Shown: positions 9,493 to 18,025, counted from the first letter of the stretch. The stretch is 64,000 nt of DNA from Martinezella dioscoreae (GCF_009176305.1 NZ_BLAJ01000002.1:868001-932000), one strand, 5' to 3'. Program-made: numbers and translations. Notes: a model not told the origin generated them from the sequence alone.

Positions 9493-10488
9493 TCAGAAAA
9501 CCTTGGAGAACTGATCGATGTTCGAAGCGTTGTAGACGAACGGATCAGCCATGGCGGCTTCGCCGTTTTCGCCAACCTTGATTTTGCCCATGCGGCCGGC
9601 ATTGATCTCGCTGCCCGGCTTGCCGTCGGTCTCGCCCTTGACCAGGCGATAGGCGATCTGCGTTGCGGAATAGCCGAGATCGATCGGATTCCAGATCGCG
9701 AATTCCTTCGTCGCGCCGGACTTGATGGCGCCGGCCATTTCGGACGGCAGGCCGAGGCCGGTCACATAGACCTGACCGATCTTCCCGGCATCCTTGACCG
9801 CTTGCGAGGCGGCAAGCACGCCGACCGTCGTCGGAGCGACGATGACCTTGACTTCCGGATGCGAGGTCAGGAGGCCTTGGGCTTCACGATAGCTCTTGTC
9901 GGAGAGGTCGTCACCATAGACTGTTGTCACCAGGTTGAGGCCCGGGAAATCCTTCAGCTGCTTCTTCATCTCGCCGATCCAGATGTTCTGGTTGGTCGAG
10001 GTGGTCGTTGCCGACAGGATGGCGAAGTTGCCCTTGCCGCCGTCAAGATGATCCTTGGCGAGCGTCAGGCACATCTTGCCGATCAGTTCGTTGGACGAGG
10101 GGTTCAGCTGCAGGATGCGGCCAGCCTTGGCGACGCCGGAATCCCAGGAGATCACCTTGATACCGCGCTGTGCCGCCTTCTTCAGGGCCGGAACAACTGC
10201 GTCGGGATCGTTTGCGGAAATCGCGATGGCATCGACCCCTTGGGCGATCAGCGAGTTGATGACTTCGATCTGGCCTTCTGCCGTGGTCGAGGTCGGGCCG
10301 GTGTAGATCACCTGCACGCCGCCGAGATCCTTGGCTGCTTCCTGTGCGCCCTTGTTGGCGGCTTCAAAGAAGCCGTTGCCCAGCGACTTCACCACGAGGC
10401 CGATCTTGATGTCCTTTGCACTGGCCGCGCCGGCGAAAAGCGTGGCGGCGAGCGCGACGCCGATCGCCAGTTTCTTTGCAATATTCAT
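9493..10488 (-). CDS. rhaS: Rhamnose ABC transporter substrate-binding protein RhaS
   Basis: A 331-residue periplasmic binding protein of the CUT2/RbsB type. It has a signal peptide (MNIAKKLAIGVALAATLFAG, cleavage after ASA) and the fold I core: KIGLVVKSLGNGFFEAANKG, VDAIAISANDPDAVVPALKKA and VISWDSGV, which contact the sugar. ATG at 10488 is chosen because GGGAGGA precedes it; the frame extends to a TTG at 10503 that would include the binding site itself. It is 53 bases from rhaR and is the first structural gene of the importer. Confidence 0.92.
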   Translation of the reverse strand: MNIAKKLAIGVALAATLFAGAASAKDIKIGLVVKSLGNGFFEAANKGAQEAAKDLGGVQVIYTGPTSTTAEGQIEVINSLIAQGVDAIAISANDPDAVVPALKKAAQRGIKVISWDSGVAKAGRILQLNPSSNELIGKMCLTLAKDHLDGGKGNFAILSATTTSTNQNIWIGEMKKQLKDFPGLNLVTTVYGDDLSDKSYREAQGLLTSHPEVKVIVAPTTVGVLAASQAVKDAGKIGQVYVTGLGLPSEMAGAIKSGATKEFAIWNPIDLGYSATQIAYRLVKGETDGKPGSEINAGRMGKIKVGENGEAAMADPFVYNASNIDQFSKVF

Positions 10489-10541
10489 GTCACTTCCTCC
10501 CAAAGTTAATAGGCATGCTCACCCCATTTCGGCCGCGCATT

Positions 10542-11354
10542 TCACGCGACCGATGGGGAATCTTCCTCCTCAGCCTCAGCCGAAACATTTGCAATAATGA
10601 GCGAAATGCCCGCATCCTCGATCATGCGCACGGTTTCGGCGGTAACACCGTCGTCGGTGATGATGGTCGAGACCTGATCGAGCGGGCAAAGGATCAGGCT
10701 GGAGCGCTGGCGGAATTTGCTTGAATCCACCATGACGACGAGTTCGTCGGCCTGGCGCATGAGCTTCTGCTCGCTCTGGATGACCAGCGCGTCGGCTTCC
10801 ATGACGCCCAGCGGGCCTACGCCCTGCGCACCGATGAACATGCGCTGAGCATAGAAATTGCGGATCGTATCGTTGTCGAAGGGCGAGAGGATCAGGCTTT
10901 GTTCGCGATAGATCGCGCCGCCCGGCACCGTCACGTTATTCTTCGAATGCTTGACCAGGTGTTCGGCGATCGCGAAGGAATTGGTCATCACCTGCAGCCG
11001 GAAGGCGGAGATATAGTGAACCAGCTGGAATGTGGTCGTGCCGCCATTGATGATAATGGCGTCGCCGGGATTGCAGAGTTCGGCGGCCTTGCGCGCAATT
11101 GCGCGCTTCCTATCGATGTTGACGGCTTCGGATACACGGAACGGCCGCGCGGCCAGGTTGCCGAGTTGCGGAGGATGGATCGATTCCGCTCCGCCGCGCA
11201 CACGCCTGATCTTTCCCTGTACGTGCAGGGCAGCGATATCACGGCGTATCGTCGCTTCCGAAGCCTCGGTCAGCTCGGAAATATCCTGAATCGTCACGAC
11301 AGACTTTTCCTGTACGGCGCTCAGAATAATGCGATGGCGTTCGCGTTCGTGCAT
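10542..11354 (-). CDS. rhaR: DeoR-family regulator of rhamnose utilisation RhaR
   Basis: A 270-residue DeoR/GlpR-type repressor. The N-terminal winged helix is visible (VTIQDISELTEASEATIRRD then IRRVRGGA), followed by the sugar-phosphate sensor domain with AIIINGGTTTFQLVHYI and VMVDSSKFRQRSSLILCPL. DeoR-type regulators generally respond to a phosphorylated intermediate, here plausibly a rhamnulose phosphate. The start at 11354 has AAGGAGGAG upstream; sixteen further open codons upstream lack one. It heads the minus-strand rha operon and is divergent from rhaD, so it is placed to control both arms. Confidence 0.9.
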   Translation of the reverse strand: MHERERHRIILSAVQEKSVVTIQDISELTEASEATIRRDIAALHVQGKIRRVRGGAESIHPPQLGNLAARPFRVSEAVNIDRKRAIARKAAELCNPGDAIIINGGTTTFQLVHYISAFRLQVMTNSFAIAEHLVKHSKNNVTVPGGAIYREQSLILSPFDNDTIRNFYAQRMFIGAQGVGPLGVMEADALVIQSEQKLMRQADELVVMVDSSKFRQRSSLILCPLDQVSTIITDDGVTAETVRMIEDAGISLIIANVSAEAEEEDSPSVA

Positions 11355-11561
11355 TGGCTCCTCCTTGTCGGCGGTTATTTCGCAAATATGACAAAGTGTC
11401 AATCATAAACGATCATAAACTTTCATATTGCATCGCAGCATTATCGAATTTGATCGTTTTCGATTGACAAGGCGACTATACGTGAGCGATACCCTGCTCA
11501 CAAAGGGCGGTTCCATCATGATCCGATCTGCCCGAAAGACTTGATTTCAAGGGAGGATGAC
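11355..11561. promoter_or_regulatory. Divergent rhaR/rhaD control region with candidate DeoR-type direct repeats
   Basis: The region separates the two arms of the rha locus. ATCATAAAC occurs at 11402-11410 and again at 11412-11420, a direct repeat with ten-base period followed by TTTCATATTG, the kind of array used by DeoR-family proteins. A TTGACA at 11464-11469 followed at 18 bases by GATACC is a possible rhaD promoter. Binding of RhaR here is inferred from position and repeat type. Confidence 0.55.
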
Positions 11562-13658
11562 ATGGCGGCTGGCGTTCAGCTTCTGGAAAACCGTTGGGAT
11601 GATGCACATGCTGATGGGCTCGATGAGCCTGGCAAGCTGCTTTATCGGTCGAATCTGCTCGGTGCCGATAAGCGTATCACCAACTATGGCGGCGGCAACA
11701 CGTCGGCCAAGGTCATGGAAACCGATCCGCTCTCCGGCGAGAAGGTTAAGGTGCTCTGGGTCAAAGGCTCCGGCGGCGATGTCGGCACCATCAAGCTTGA
11801 CGGTTTCGCCACGCTTTATCAGGACAAGCTGGACAGCCTGAAGAACATCTATCAGGGCGTTGCAGACGAGGATCGCATGGTCGGCTTCCTGCCGCATTGC
11901 ACTTTCAACCTCAACGCCCGTGCCGCTTCGATCGATACGCCGCTGCATGGCTTCGTGCCGTTCACCCATGTCGACCACATGCATCCGGATGCCATCATTG
12001 CCATCGCCGCTTCGAAGAACTCGCGCGAGCTGACGCGCGAAATCTTCGGCGACGAGATCGGCTGGCTGCCCTGGCGCCGTCCGGGCTTCCAGCTCGGCCT
12101 CGATCTCGAAGCCTTCGTCAAGGCGCATCCGAATGCCAAGGGCGTTGTTCTCGAAAGCCATGGTCTCTTCACCTGGGCCAATGACGCCAAGGAATGCTAC
12201 GAGCTGACGCTCGCGATCATCAACAAGGCGATCGAATGGTTCGCAGCCAAGACCGAAGGCAAGACGATTTTCGGCGGTGCCATCACCCAGAGCCTGCCGC
12301 AGGCGGAGCGTCGTGCGATCGCCGCCCGGCTGATGCCGGAAATCCGCGGCCGCATCGGCAAGGCCGAGCGCAAGCTCGGCGATTTCGACGATCAGGATGC
12401 CGTGCTCGAATTCGTCAATTCGAAGAACCTTCGCCCGCTTGGCGCGCTCGGCACCAGCTGCCCGGATCACTTCCTGCGCACCAAGATCCGGCCACTGATC
12501 GTCGATTTCGATCCGGCCAAGCCTGATGTCGATGCCGTCATCGCTGGCTTCGACAAGGCATTGGAAGATTACCGCGCCGACTACGCACGCTATTACAATG
12601 ATTGCAAGCATGACAATTCGCCGGCCATGCGCGATCCGAACCCGGTGATCTTTCTCGTGCCCGGCGTCGGAATGCTGTCCTTTGCCCGGGACAAGGCGAC
12701 CGCCCGTATCGCTGGCGAGTTCTATGTCAACGCCATCAACGTCATGCGTGGCGCTTCCACGGTTTCCGAATATCAGGGCCTGCCTGAGCAGGAAGCCTTC
12801 GATATCGAATATTGGCTGCTGGAGGAGGCGAAGCTTCAGCGTATGCCGAAGCCGAAGAGCCTCGCCGGCCGCGTTGCCTTCGTGACCGGCGGCGCCGGTG
12901 GCATCGGTCGCGCCACGGCGGCGCGCCTGGTGGGCGAGGGCGCCTGCGTCGTTTTGGCTGACATCGACCAGGCGGCACTTGAGAGCACACAGGCCGATTT
13001 CGCCAAGAAATATGGAGCGGATGCAGTGCGCAGCGTCAAGCTCGATGTCACCAAGGAAGATGCGGTCATTGCCGCCTTTGCTGAGGCTTGCGTCGAGTTC
13101 GGCGGTATCGACATTCTGGTCTCGAATGCCGGTATAGCATCGTCGGCACCGATCGAAAGCACCGAGCTTTCAATGTGGAACCGCAATATCGATATCCTCG
13201 CGACCGGTTATTTCCTCGTCTCGCGCGAAGCCTTCCGGCTGTTCCGCCGCCAGAACCTTGGTGGCAATGTCGTCTTCGTCGCCTCCAAGAACGGCCTTGC
13301 ATCCTCGCCGAATGCCGCCGCTTACTGCACCGCAAAAGCTGCCGAGATTCATTTGGCCCGCTGCCTGGCACTGGAAGGGGCGGAAGCCGGCATTCGTGTG
13401 AACACGGTCAATCCCGACGCCGTGCTGCGCGGCTCGAAGATCTGGAACGGCGAGTGGCGCGAGCAGCGCGCTGCTTCCTCGAAGATTGAGGTGGACGAGC
13501 TGGAGGAACATTACCGCAAGCGCTCGATGCTGAAGCTCAATGTCTTCCCGGAGGACATTGCCGAGGCGATCTACTTCCTGGCTTCGGATCTTTCCGCCAA
13601 GTCGACGGGTAATATCATCAACGTCGACGCCGGCAACGCGCAGAGCTTTACGCGGTAG
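11562..13658 (+). CDS. rhaD: Bifunctional rhamnulose-1-phosphate aldolase / short-chain dehydrogenase RhaD
   Basis: A 698-residue fusion. Residues about 15-420 are a class II aldolase/adducin domain with His-rich metal and active-site segments (FTHVDHMHPDAIIAI, VLESHGLFTW). It cleaves L-rhamnulose 1-phosphate to dihydroxyacetone phosphate and L-lactaldehyde. Residues about 435-698 are a short-chain dehydrogenase with the Rossmann motif VTGGAGGIGRATAARL and the YCTAK catalytic pair, expected to oxidise lactaldehyde. The fusion thus couples cleavage to disposal of the toxic aldehyde. ATG at 11562 has GGGAGGATGAC upstream. It is the first gene of the plus-strand arm; rhaI follows after a repeat-bearing gap. 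Confidence 0.95.
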   Translation: MAAGVQLLENRWDDAHADGLDEPGKLLYRSNLLGADKRITNYGGGNTSAKVMETDPLSGEKVKVLWVKGSGGDVGTIKLDGFATLYQDKLDSLKNIYQGVADEDRMVGFLPHCTFNLNARAASIDTPLHGFVPFTHVDHMHPDAIIAIAASKNSRELTREIFGDEIGWLPWRRPGFQLGLDLEAFVKAHPNAKGVVLESHGLFTWANDAKECYELTLAIINKAIEWFAAKTEGKTIFGGAITQSLPQAERRAIAARLMPEIRGRIGKAERKLGDFDDQDAVLEFVNSKNLRPLGALGTSCPDHFLRTKIRPLIVDFDPAKPDVDAVIAGFDKALEDYRADYARYYNDCKHDNSPAMRDPNPVIFLVPGVGMLSFARDKATARIAGEFYVNAINVMRGASTVSEYQGLPEQEAFDIEYWLLEEAKLQRMPKPKSLAGRVAFVTGGAGGIGRATAARLVGEGACVVLADIDQAALESTQADFAKKYGADAVRSVKLDVTKEDAVIAAFAEACVEFGGIDILVSNAGIASSAPIESTELSMWNRNIDILATGYFLVSREAFRLFRRQNLGGNVVFVASKNGLASSPNAAAYCTAKAAEIHLARCLALEGAEAGIRVNTVNPDAVLRGSKIWNGEWREQRAASSKIEVDELEEHYRKRSMLKLNVFPEDIAEAIYFLASDLSAKSTGNIINVDAGNAQSFTR

Positions 13659-13672
13659 TTGCGGGGGGGAAG

Positions 13673-13850
13673 CGGCGGCCTCGGGGCCATCCTCATGGTC
13701 CGAGGCTCTACCGCACTCGTTTCGCTCTTGCGGCGGCGCACCTCACCATGAGGGTGGAGCAGCGCTTGCGCCGACTGACTGGGAGATCAGCCCTCACCCT
13801 GAGGTGGCCTGTAGGGCCCTCGAAGGGCGAGGGCGGGTGATGGCTTGCAG
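13673..13850. repeat. Rhizobial palindromic intergenic repeat between rhaD and rhaI
   Basis: Two imperfect inverted repeats fill the 237-base gap. The first pair is CCTCATGGTCCGAGG (13691-13705) with CCTCACCATGAGGG (13741-13754). The second is CCCTCACCCTGAGG (from 13791) with CCCTCGAAGGGCGAGGG (13817-13833). The CCTCA-type arms and the CGAAGGGCGAGG end are typical of short repeats scattered through genomes of Rhizobiales. It sits inside an operon, so it probably forms stable RNA structure in the rhaDI message. Confidence 0.75.
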
Positions 13851-13895
13851 GGTCATCGCGCTGTAGTGTTTCGAATAACGCATTGGGAGGAAAGA

Positions 13896-15188
13896 ATGGC
13901 CGAATACAGGATCGCGCCCGATCTGGTCGCCGCAGAAAACGACAAGCGCGCCGCCGCATTGAAATCCGATTATGAGGCGCTGGGCACCACGCTCGCCCGC
14001 CGCGGCGTCGATATCGAAGCCGTCACAAAAAAAGTTTCGGAATTCTTCGTCGCGGTCCCGTCCTGGGGTGTCGGAACCGGCGGCACGCGCTTCGCCCGTT
14101 TCCCCGGCACCGGCGAGCCACGCGGCATCTTCGACAAGCTCGACGATTGCGCCGTCATTCAGCAGCTGACGCGGGCAACACCAAGGGTTTCGCTGCATAT
14201 TCCCTGGGACAAGGCCGATGCGAAGGAATTGAAGGCGAAAGGCGATGCACTCGGCCTCGGCTTCGACGCCATGAACTCCAACACTTTCTCCGATGCGCCC
14301 GGTCAGGCGCATTCCTACAAATTCGGTTCGCTGAGCCATGTCGATGCGGCGACCCGCGCCCAGGCTGTCGAGCACAACATCGAATGCATCGAAATCGGCA
14401 AGGCGATCGGCTCGAAGGCGCTGACGGTATGGATCGGCGACGGCTCGAACTTCCCCGGCCAGACCAATTTCACCAAGGCTTTCGAGCGCTATCTCGCCGC
14501 CATGACCGATATCTACAAGGCACTCCCTGACGATTGGCGGCTGTTTTCCGAACACAAGATGTACGAGCCGGCCTTCTATTCGACGGTCGTGCAGGACTGG
14601 GGCACCAACTACCTGATCGCGCAGACGCTCGGCCCCAAGGCGTATTGCCTCGTCGATCTCGGCCATCACGCGCCGAATACCAATATCGAGATGATCGTCG
14701 CGCGCCTCATCCAGTTCGGCAAGCTCGGTGGCTTCCACTTCAACGATTCCAAGTATGGTGACGACGATCTCGATGCAGGTGCCATCGAGCCCTACCGCCT
14801 GTTCCTCGTCTTCAACGAGCTGGTCGATGCGGAACGGCGCGGAGTGAACGACTTCAATCCGGCGCATATGATCGACCAGTCGCATAACGTGACCGATCCG
14901 ATCGAGAGCTTGATTTCCAGCGCCAACGAGATCCGCCGCGCCTACGCGCAGGCGCTGATCGTCGATCGCGATGCACTTAGCGAGTATCAGGACGCGAATG
15001 ACGCGCTGATGGCATCGGAAACGCTGAAACGCGCCTATCGCGCCGATGTCGAACCGATCCTGGCCGAAGCTCGCCGCCGCGCCGGTGGTGCCATCGATCC
15101 GGTCGCCACCTACAGGGCGAGCGGTTATCGCCGCAAGGTTACCGGAGAGCGTCCGGCTTCCGTTGCCGGCGGCGGCGGGATCATCTGA
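13896..15188 (+). CDS. rhaI: L-rhamnose isomerase RhaI (xylose isomerase-like fold, rhizobial type)
   Basis: A 430-residue TIM-barrel isomerase of the rhizobial/Pseudomonas L-rhamnose catabolism isomerase group, which converts L-rhamnose to L-rhamnulose. Visible active-site segments are FSEHKMYEPAFYSTVVQDWG, YCLVDLGHHAPNTNIE (Asp and His metal ligands) and FHFNDSKYGDDDLDAG, in the order expected for the family. ATG at 13896 has GGGAGGAAAG just upstream; the open frame begins 17 codons earlier but without a binding site. It is cotranscribed with or downstream of rhaD and completes the pathway isomerase, kinase, aldolase. Confidence 0.92.
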   Translation: MAEYRIAPDLVAAENDKRAAALKSDYEALGTTLARRGVDIEAVTKKVSEFFVAVPSWGVGTGGTRFARFPGTGEPRGIFDKLDDCAVIQQLTRATPRVSLHIPWDKADAKELKAKGDALGLGFDAMNSNTFSDAPGQAHSYKFGSLSHVDAATRAQAVEHNIECIEIGKAIGSKALTVWIGDGSNFPGQTNFTKAFERYLAAMTDIYKALPDDWRLFSEHKMYEPAFYSTVVQDWGTNYLIAQTLGPKAYCLVDLGHHAPNTNIEMIVARLIQFGKLGGFHFNDSKYGDDDLDAGAIEPYRLFLVFNELVDAERRGVNDFNPAHMIDQSHNVTDPIESLISSANEIRRAYAQALIVDRDALSEYQDANDALMASETLKRAYRADVEPILAEARRRAGGAIDPVATYRASGYRRKVTGERPASVAGGGGII

Positions 15189-15192
15189 GATT

Positions 15193-15228
15193 ATCGGGTG
15201 CCGGCACAAAATGGCGCCGGCACCCGAT
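15193..15228. terminator. Convergent terminator-like hairpin
   Basis: ATCGGGTGCCGG pairs perfectly with CCGGCACCCGAT (12 pairs, 12-base loop) between the convergent rhaI and WYL-regulator genes. There is no T tract on either side, so termination may be weak or Rho-assisted. Confidence 0.65.
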
Positions 15229-15230
15229 GC

Positions 15231-15941
15231 CTATCGCGCCTGCCCCAATTGCTGGAGTTCGGCCTCTCGCCAGGCGGACCAGCGACGCCGCAATTCGCCT
15301 GGCCGCAGGCCATAGTTTTCGTCGAGTGCGTCGACCGCGAGAATTCGCTCCGTGCGGAAATGCCGGAAGCCTTCACGTAGCTCGCACCACGCCACCAGAA
15401 TGCGGCTTGTATCGGAATAGCCGAGGATGACAGGCCAGACGATCCTTGTGCTTTCCGCGCCCGCATCGGGCCGATAACGCAGACGAAGTTTTCGTCCTTG
15501 GCGGATTGCCGCCCGCAGCATTGGCAGGTCGATGTTTTCCTCTTGGGTTCCCTGAAGAAGCGGTTTGGCGCCGACGCTCGGCTCGAGGATGAAGGGGCGC
15601 AGGTGCTCGGGCACGATGGCGGTGATCTTGGCAACCACATCGCGTGCGGCATTGGCAATGGCCTTGTCGGCACGGCTTGCAACCCATTGCGCTCCGAGGA
15701 CGACAGCCTCGATCTCCTCCGGTGTCAGCATCAACGGCGGCATTTCGTAGCCGGGCGAGAGGAGATATCCGAAGCCGGCCTCACCCTCGATCGGAACGCG
15801 CTGGCTCATCAGATCGGCGACGTCGCGATAGACCGTGCGTTTGGAGACTTCGAGCTCCTCCGCCAGAATGGCAGCGGTCACCGGCCGGCTCGACCGGCGC
15901 AATATCTGTATGATCTGAAACAAACGGTCGGCGCGACGCAT
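15231..15941 (-). CDS. YafY-type transcriptional regulator (HTH plus WYL domain)
   Basis: A 236-residue regulator. An N-terminal DeoR-like winged helix is seen in MRRADRLFQIIQILRR, then VSKRTVYRDVADLM. The WYL domain (about 130-215) contains LRLRYRPDAGAESTRIVWPV and LVAWCELREGFRHFRTERI; these domains bind small ligands or nucleic acid. ATG at 15941 is preceded by AGGAG at nine bases; eleven more open codons upstream overlap the operator region. It is divergent from a VOC-family gene, an arrangement seen in many proteobacteria, and probably controls it. Confidence 0.88.
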   Translation of the reverse strand: MRRADRLFQIIQILRRSSRPVTAAILAEELEVSKRTVYRDVADLMSQRVPIEGEAGFGYLLSPGYEMPPLMLTPEEIEAVVLGAQWVASRADKAIANAARDVVAKITAIVPEHLRPFILEPSVGAKPLLQGTQEENIDLPMLRAAIRQGRKLRLRYRPDAGAESTRIVWPVILGYSDTSRILVAWCELREGFRHFRTERILAVDALDENYGLRPGELRRRWSAWREAELQQLGQAR

Positions 15942-15957
15942 TCCTGCTGACTCCTGC

Positions 15958-15973
15958 TGCCAGTATGGTGGCA
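15958..15973. promoter_or_regulatory. Candidate operator for the WYL regulator
   Basis: TGCCA, six bases, TGGCA: a perfect inverted repeat between the divergent regulator and VOC genes, 16 bases upstream of the regulator start. Assignment to the regulator is inferred from position and symmetry. Confidence 0.5.
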
Positions 15974-16043
15974 ACAGCCTTATGCAACAAGAGCCTTCAA
16001 GCCGCCAACGATATGTTCGGCGGGCCTTTTGAAGGAGTATGCG

Positions 16044-16442
16044 ATGAAACTGGCATCCACGCGTCTGATCGCTTCAGACATCAGGAAAATGGTCGGCTTT
16101 TATGAAATGGTCACGGGTCAGGCAGCGGAGTGGCTGGCCCCGGTCTTTGCCGAGATCGTCACCCCCGCGGCGACGCTTGCGATCGGAAGCGCCGAGACCG
16201 TCGCCCTGTTCAAGGAGGGCAGTGCCGAGCCCTGCGCCAATCGCTCTGTCATCATCGAATTCCAGGTTGGTGATGTTGATGCCGAATTTGCAAAGCTAAA
16301 GGACAAGGTGGAGGTCGTGCACGAACCGAAGCTGATGCCCTGGGGCAACCGGGCAGGGCAGATCCGCGATCCCGAGGGAACGCTCATCAGCCTTTACACG
16401 CCTGTTACGGACTTTGCGAAGCAGCGTTTTGCTGATCGTTGA
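16044..16442 (+). CDS. VOC-family protein (glyoxalase/dioxygenase superfamily)
   Basis: A 132-residue single vicinal-oxygen-chelate domain with two beta-alpha-beta-beta-beta units: MKLASTRLIASDIRKMVGFYEMVTG and the C-terminal AGQIRDPEGTLISLYTP. The conserved DPEGxxIxL ending carries the second-module Glu region. Family members include glyoxalase I, fosfomycin-type resistance proteins and dioxygenases; this short form has no assigned reaction. ATG at 16044 has GAAGGAG seven bases upstream. Its divergent neighbour is the WYL regulator, which probably controls its expression. Confidence 0.82.
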   Translation: MKLASTRLIASDIRKMVGFYEMVTGQAAEWLAPVFAEIVTPAATLAIGSAETVALFKEGSAEPCANRSVIIEFQVGDVDAEFAKLKDKVEVVHEPKLMPWGNRAGQIRDPEGTLISLYTPVTDFAKQRFADR

Positions 16443-16778
16443 GCGATAAGGAGCCGGCGAAATCCTGCGGTTGGGCGATGTTGTCTGCCTGTCGGCATCT
16501 CTCGTCTTCAGTCACGCCTTGGCGTCTTGCGAGCGTGACCAACCGACTTAAATAGCTGCATATTTGTCATGGTCGTCTGGCAGATTTGAAATCATCTTTC
16601 GGCACGGCAACCGACGATGGTCGCAGCCGTGCTTCGTCGATTTGCTTCAGTCGCATGTGCACTTTCGAGTGGCCCGACAGTGGGAATTGGGTATTGTCGC
16701 TTGCAACGGCTCGCCTTGATTTGGCGGTCGAGGCTGGCAAAAAGACAGAGCCCTGCTGTTGATAGGTGAGGAAAGACG
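16443..16778. other. Intergenic stretch without a gene
   Basis: About 336 bases between the VOC gene and the aldolase gene. Open frames on the minus strand here lack ribosome binding sites and continue antisense into the aldolase gene. I see no repeat, RNA gene or clear promoter element; the aldolase promoter is presumably here. Confidence 0.5.
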
Positions 16779-17570
16779 ATGACGACTGACATGAACGGTT
16801 TTACCGGACGCCTGAAACGCCGCGAGAATGGCGGCATGATCTCCGGCTGGGTCGGCATACCCGATCCGATGCTCGTCAATCATCTGGCGCAGGAAGACTT
16901 CGACACCATCGTGCTCGATATGCAGCATGGCATGTGGAACATGGAGTCTGCCGCCAATGGGATTGCCTATGTGCGCCTGGCCGGCAAGCCGGCGATTGCC
17001 CGCATTCCCGTCGGCGATTTTGCCTCTGCCTCACGCCTTCTCGATGCCGGCGCCTCCGCGATTATCGCGCCGATGATCAATTCTGCCGATGATGCGCGCG
17101 CGTTGGTGCAAGCGACGAAATATCCGCCGCTCGGTGAGCGGAGCTGGGGGCCATCGCTGGCGCTCAATCATTTCGGCCTGCCAGCTGAAGATTATCTGCA
17201 GAGCGCCAACAGCCTGACTGCCACCATCGCCATGGTGGAAACCCGCATGGCACTAGATGCAATCGACGAGATTCTCGCAGTCGACGGCATCGATGGTATC
17301 TTTGTTGGCCCGTCCGATCTTTCGATCGCGCTTTCGAACGGCGCCCGACTTGCCCCGGATAGCGCTGCGATCGATCAGGCGCTTGCAACCGTGCTGGCAC
17401 GCTGTCGCGCCCACGGCAAGGTCATTTGCGCCTTCGGCGGCGATGGCGCCCGCGCCGGGGAATATCTGAAGCTTGGCCTCGATCTGGTTATCGCCGGCAC
17501 GGAAACGGCGCAGCTGCGCGCCGGCGCCCGCACGGCCATTCAGGCTGCGCGAAAAGGCGCTGATTCATAA
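16779..17570 (+). CDS. HpcH/HpaI-family aldolase
   Basis: A 263-residue metal-dependent class II aldolase of the HpcH/HpaI family, which cleaves 2-keto-3-deoxy acids or 4-hydroxy-2-oxo acids to pyruvate and an aldehyde. Key segments are present: VLDMQHGMWNME (equivalent to the D-x-E/Q-H-G active-site strand), ARIPVGD, AIIAPMINSADDA, MVETRMALDAIDEIL (metal-binding Glu) and GIFVGPSDLSIAL (metal-binding Asp). The length is normal. ATG at 16779 follows GAGGAAAG. It stands alone, so its substrate is not fixed; keto-deoxy sugar acids or hydroxy-oxo-dicarboxylates are the usual choices. Confidence 0.88.
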   Translation: MTTDMNGFTGRLKRRENGGMISGWVGIPDPMLVNHLAQEDFDTIVLDMQHGMWNMESAANGIAYVRLAGKPAIARIPVGDFASASRLLDAGASAIIAPMINSADDARALVQATKYPPLGERSWGPSLALNHFGLPAEDYLQSANSLTATIAMVETRMALDAIDEILAVDGIDGIFVGPSDLSIALSNGARLAPDSAAIDQALATVLARCRAHGKVICAFGGDGARAGEYLKLGLDLVIAGTETAQLRAGARTAIQAARKGADS

Positions 17571-17585
17571 TCGGCTGAGATAAAA

Positions 17586-17611
17586 GCTGCCCGAGGTATC
17601 CCACGGGCAGC
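17586..17611 (-). terminator. Terminator hairpin
   Basis: GCTGCCCG and CGGGCAGC form an eight-pair stem. Read on the minus strand it is followed by TTTTAT, fitting a terminator for the 49-residue peptide gene; read on the plus strand it lies 16 bases after the aldolase stop and may also act there. Confidence 0.65.
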
Positions 17612-17622
17612 GGTGGTTGCGC

Positions 17623-17672
17623 TAGAGCCGGATGATTTAGGTCTGTTCAACCTAAAATCTGGATCCGCTCTA
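17623..17672. repeat. Rhizobiaceae palindromic repeat
   Basis: TAGAGCCGGATGATTTAGGT and its imperfect inverse ACCTAAAATC plus GGATCCGCTCTA flank an eight-base centre. This motif resembles a short palindrome common in intergenic DNA of Rhizobium. Its right end overlaps the stop codon of the small peptide gene. Confidence 0.65.
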
Positions 17673-17819
17673 ATTCACCAGCTTTACATAGCAGGGCCGG
17701 TAGGTCTCGGTACCGCAGCCGCCACCGACCGCTTGTGCCGGCGTGATTGTGTTTTGGATGGCGATTGCCGCGAGCGCGACGGCGATGATTGTCAAAACAG
17801 TTTTGGTATATTTGTCCAT
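17670..17819 (-). CDS. Short secreted or membrane peptide, 49 residues
   Basis: A small gene with ATG at 17819 and AGGGGAAA three to ten bases upstream. The product begins MDKYTKTVLTIIAVALAAIA, a basic start followed by a hydrophobic segment ending near TPAQA, then GGGCGTETYRPCYVKLVN. It therefore looks like a signal peptide or single membrane anchor followed by a short tail with two cysteines that could pair. I believe similar peptides are annotated as hypothetical in other rhizobia, but no function is known to me. A terminator hairpin follows it. It stands alone on the minus strand between two plus-strand genes. Confidence 0.7.
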   Translation of the reverse strand: MDKYTKTVLTIIAVALAAIAIQNTITPAQAVGGGCGTETYRPCYVKLVN

Positions 17820-18025
17820 GAGTTTCCCCTAATGATAGAATGACTAACGATATGCATCTTAAAATTGCCTTTCTGAATGCCGGCTGAATACAGATGCTCA
17901 AGGTTGTGCCCCGATGTCGGGTGATACTATCGGATAACAGCCCAAACACGACCTTCCCCCCTTGTCGACTTTGATCGCAGCCTGCGCTTGCATCGTCACC
18001 CGCCTGTGGGCATTCTCGCTCCGAC

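Noticed and set aside
13896..15188. Assignment as ordinary xylose isomerase
   Set aside because: The fold is shared, but length, active-site segments and position beside rhaD fit the rhizobial L-rhamnose isomerase.
13794..15209. 471-residue open frame antisense to rhaI
   Set aside because: It mirrors the GC-rich codon pattern of rhaI, has no ribosome binding site and no recognisable product.
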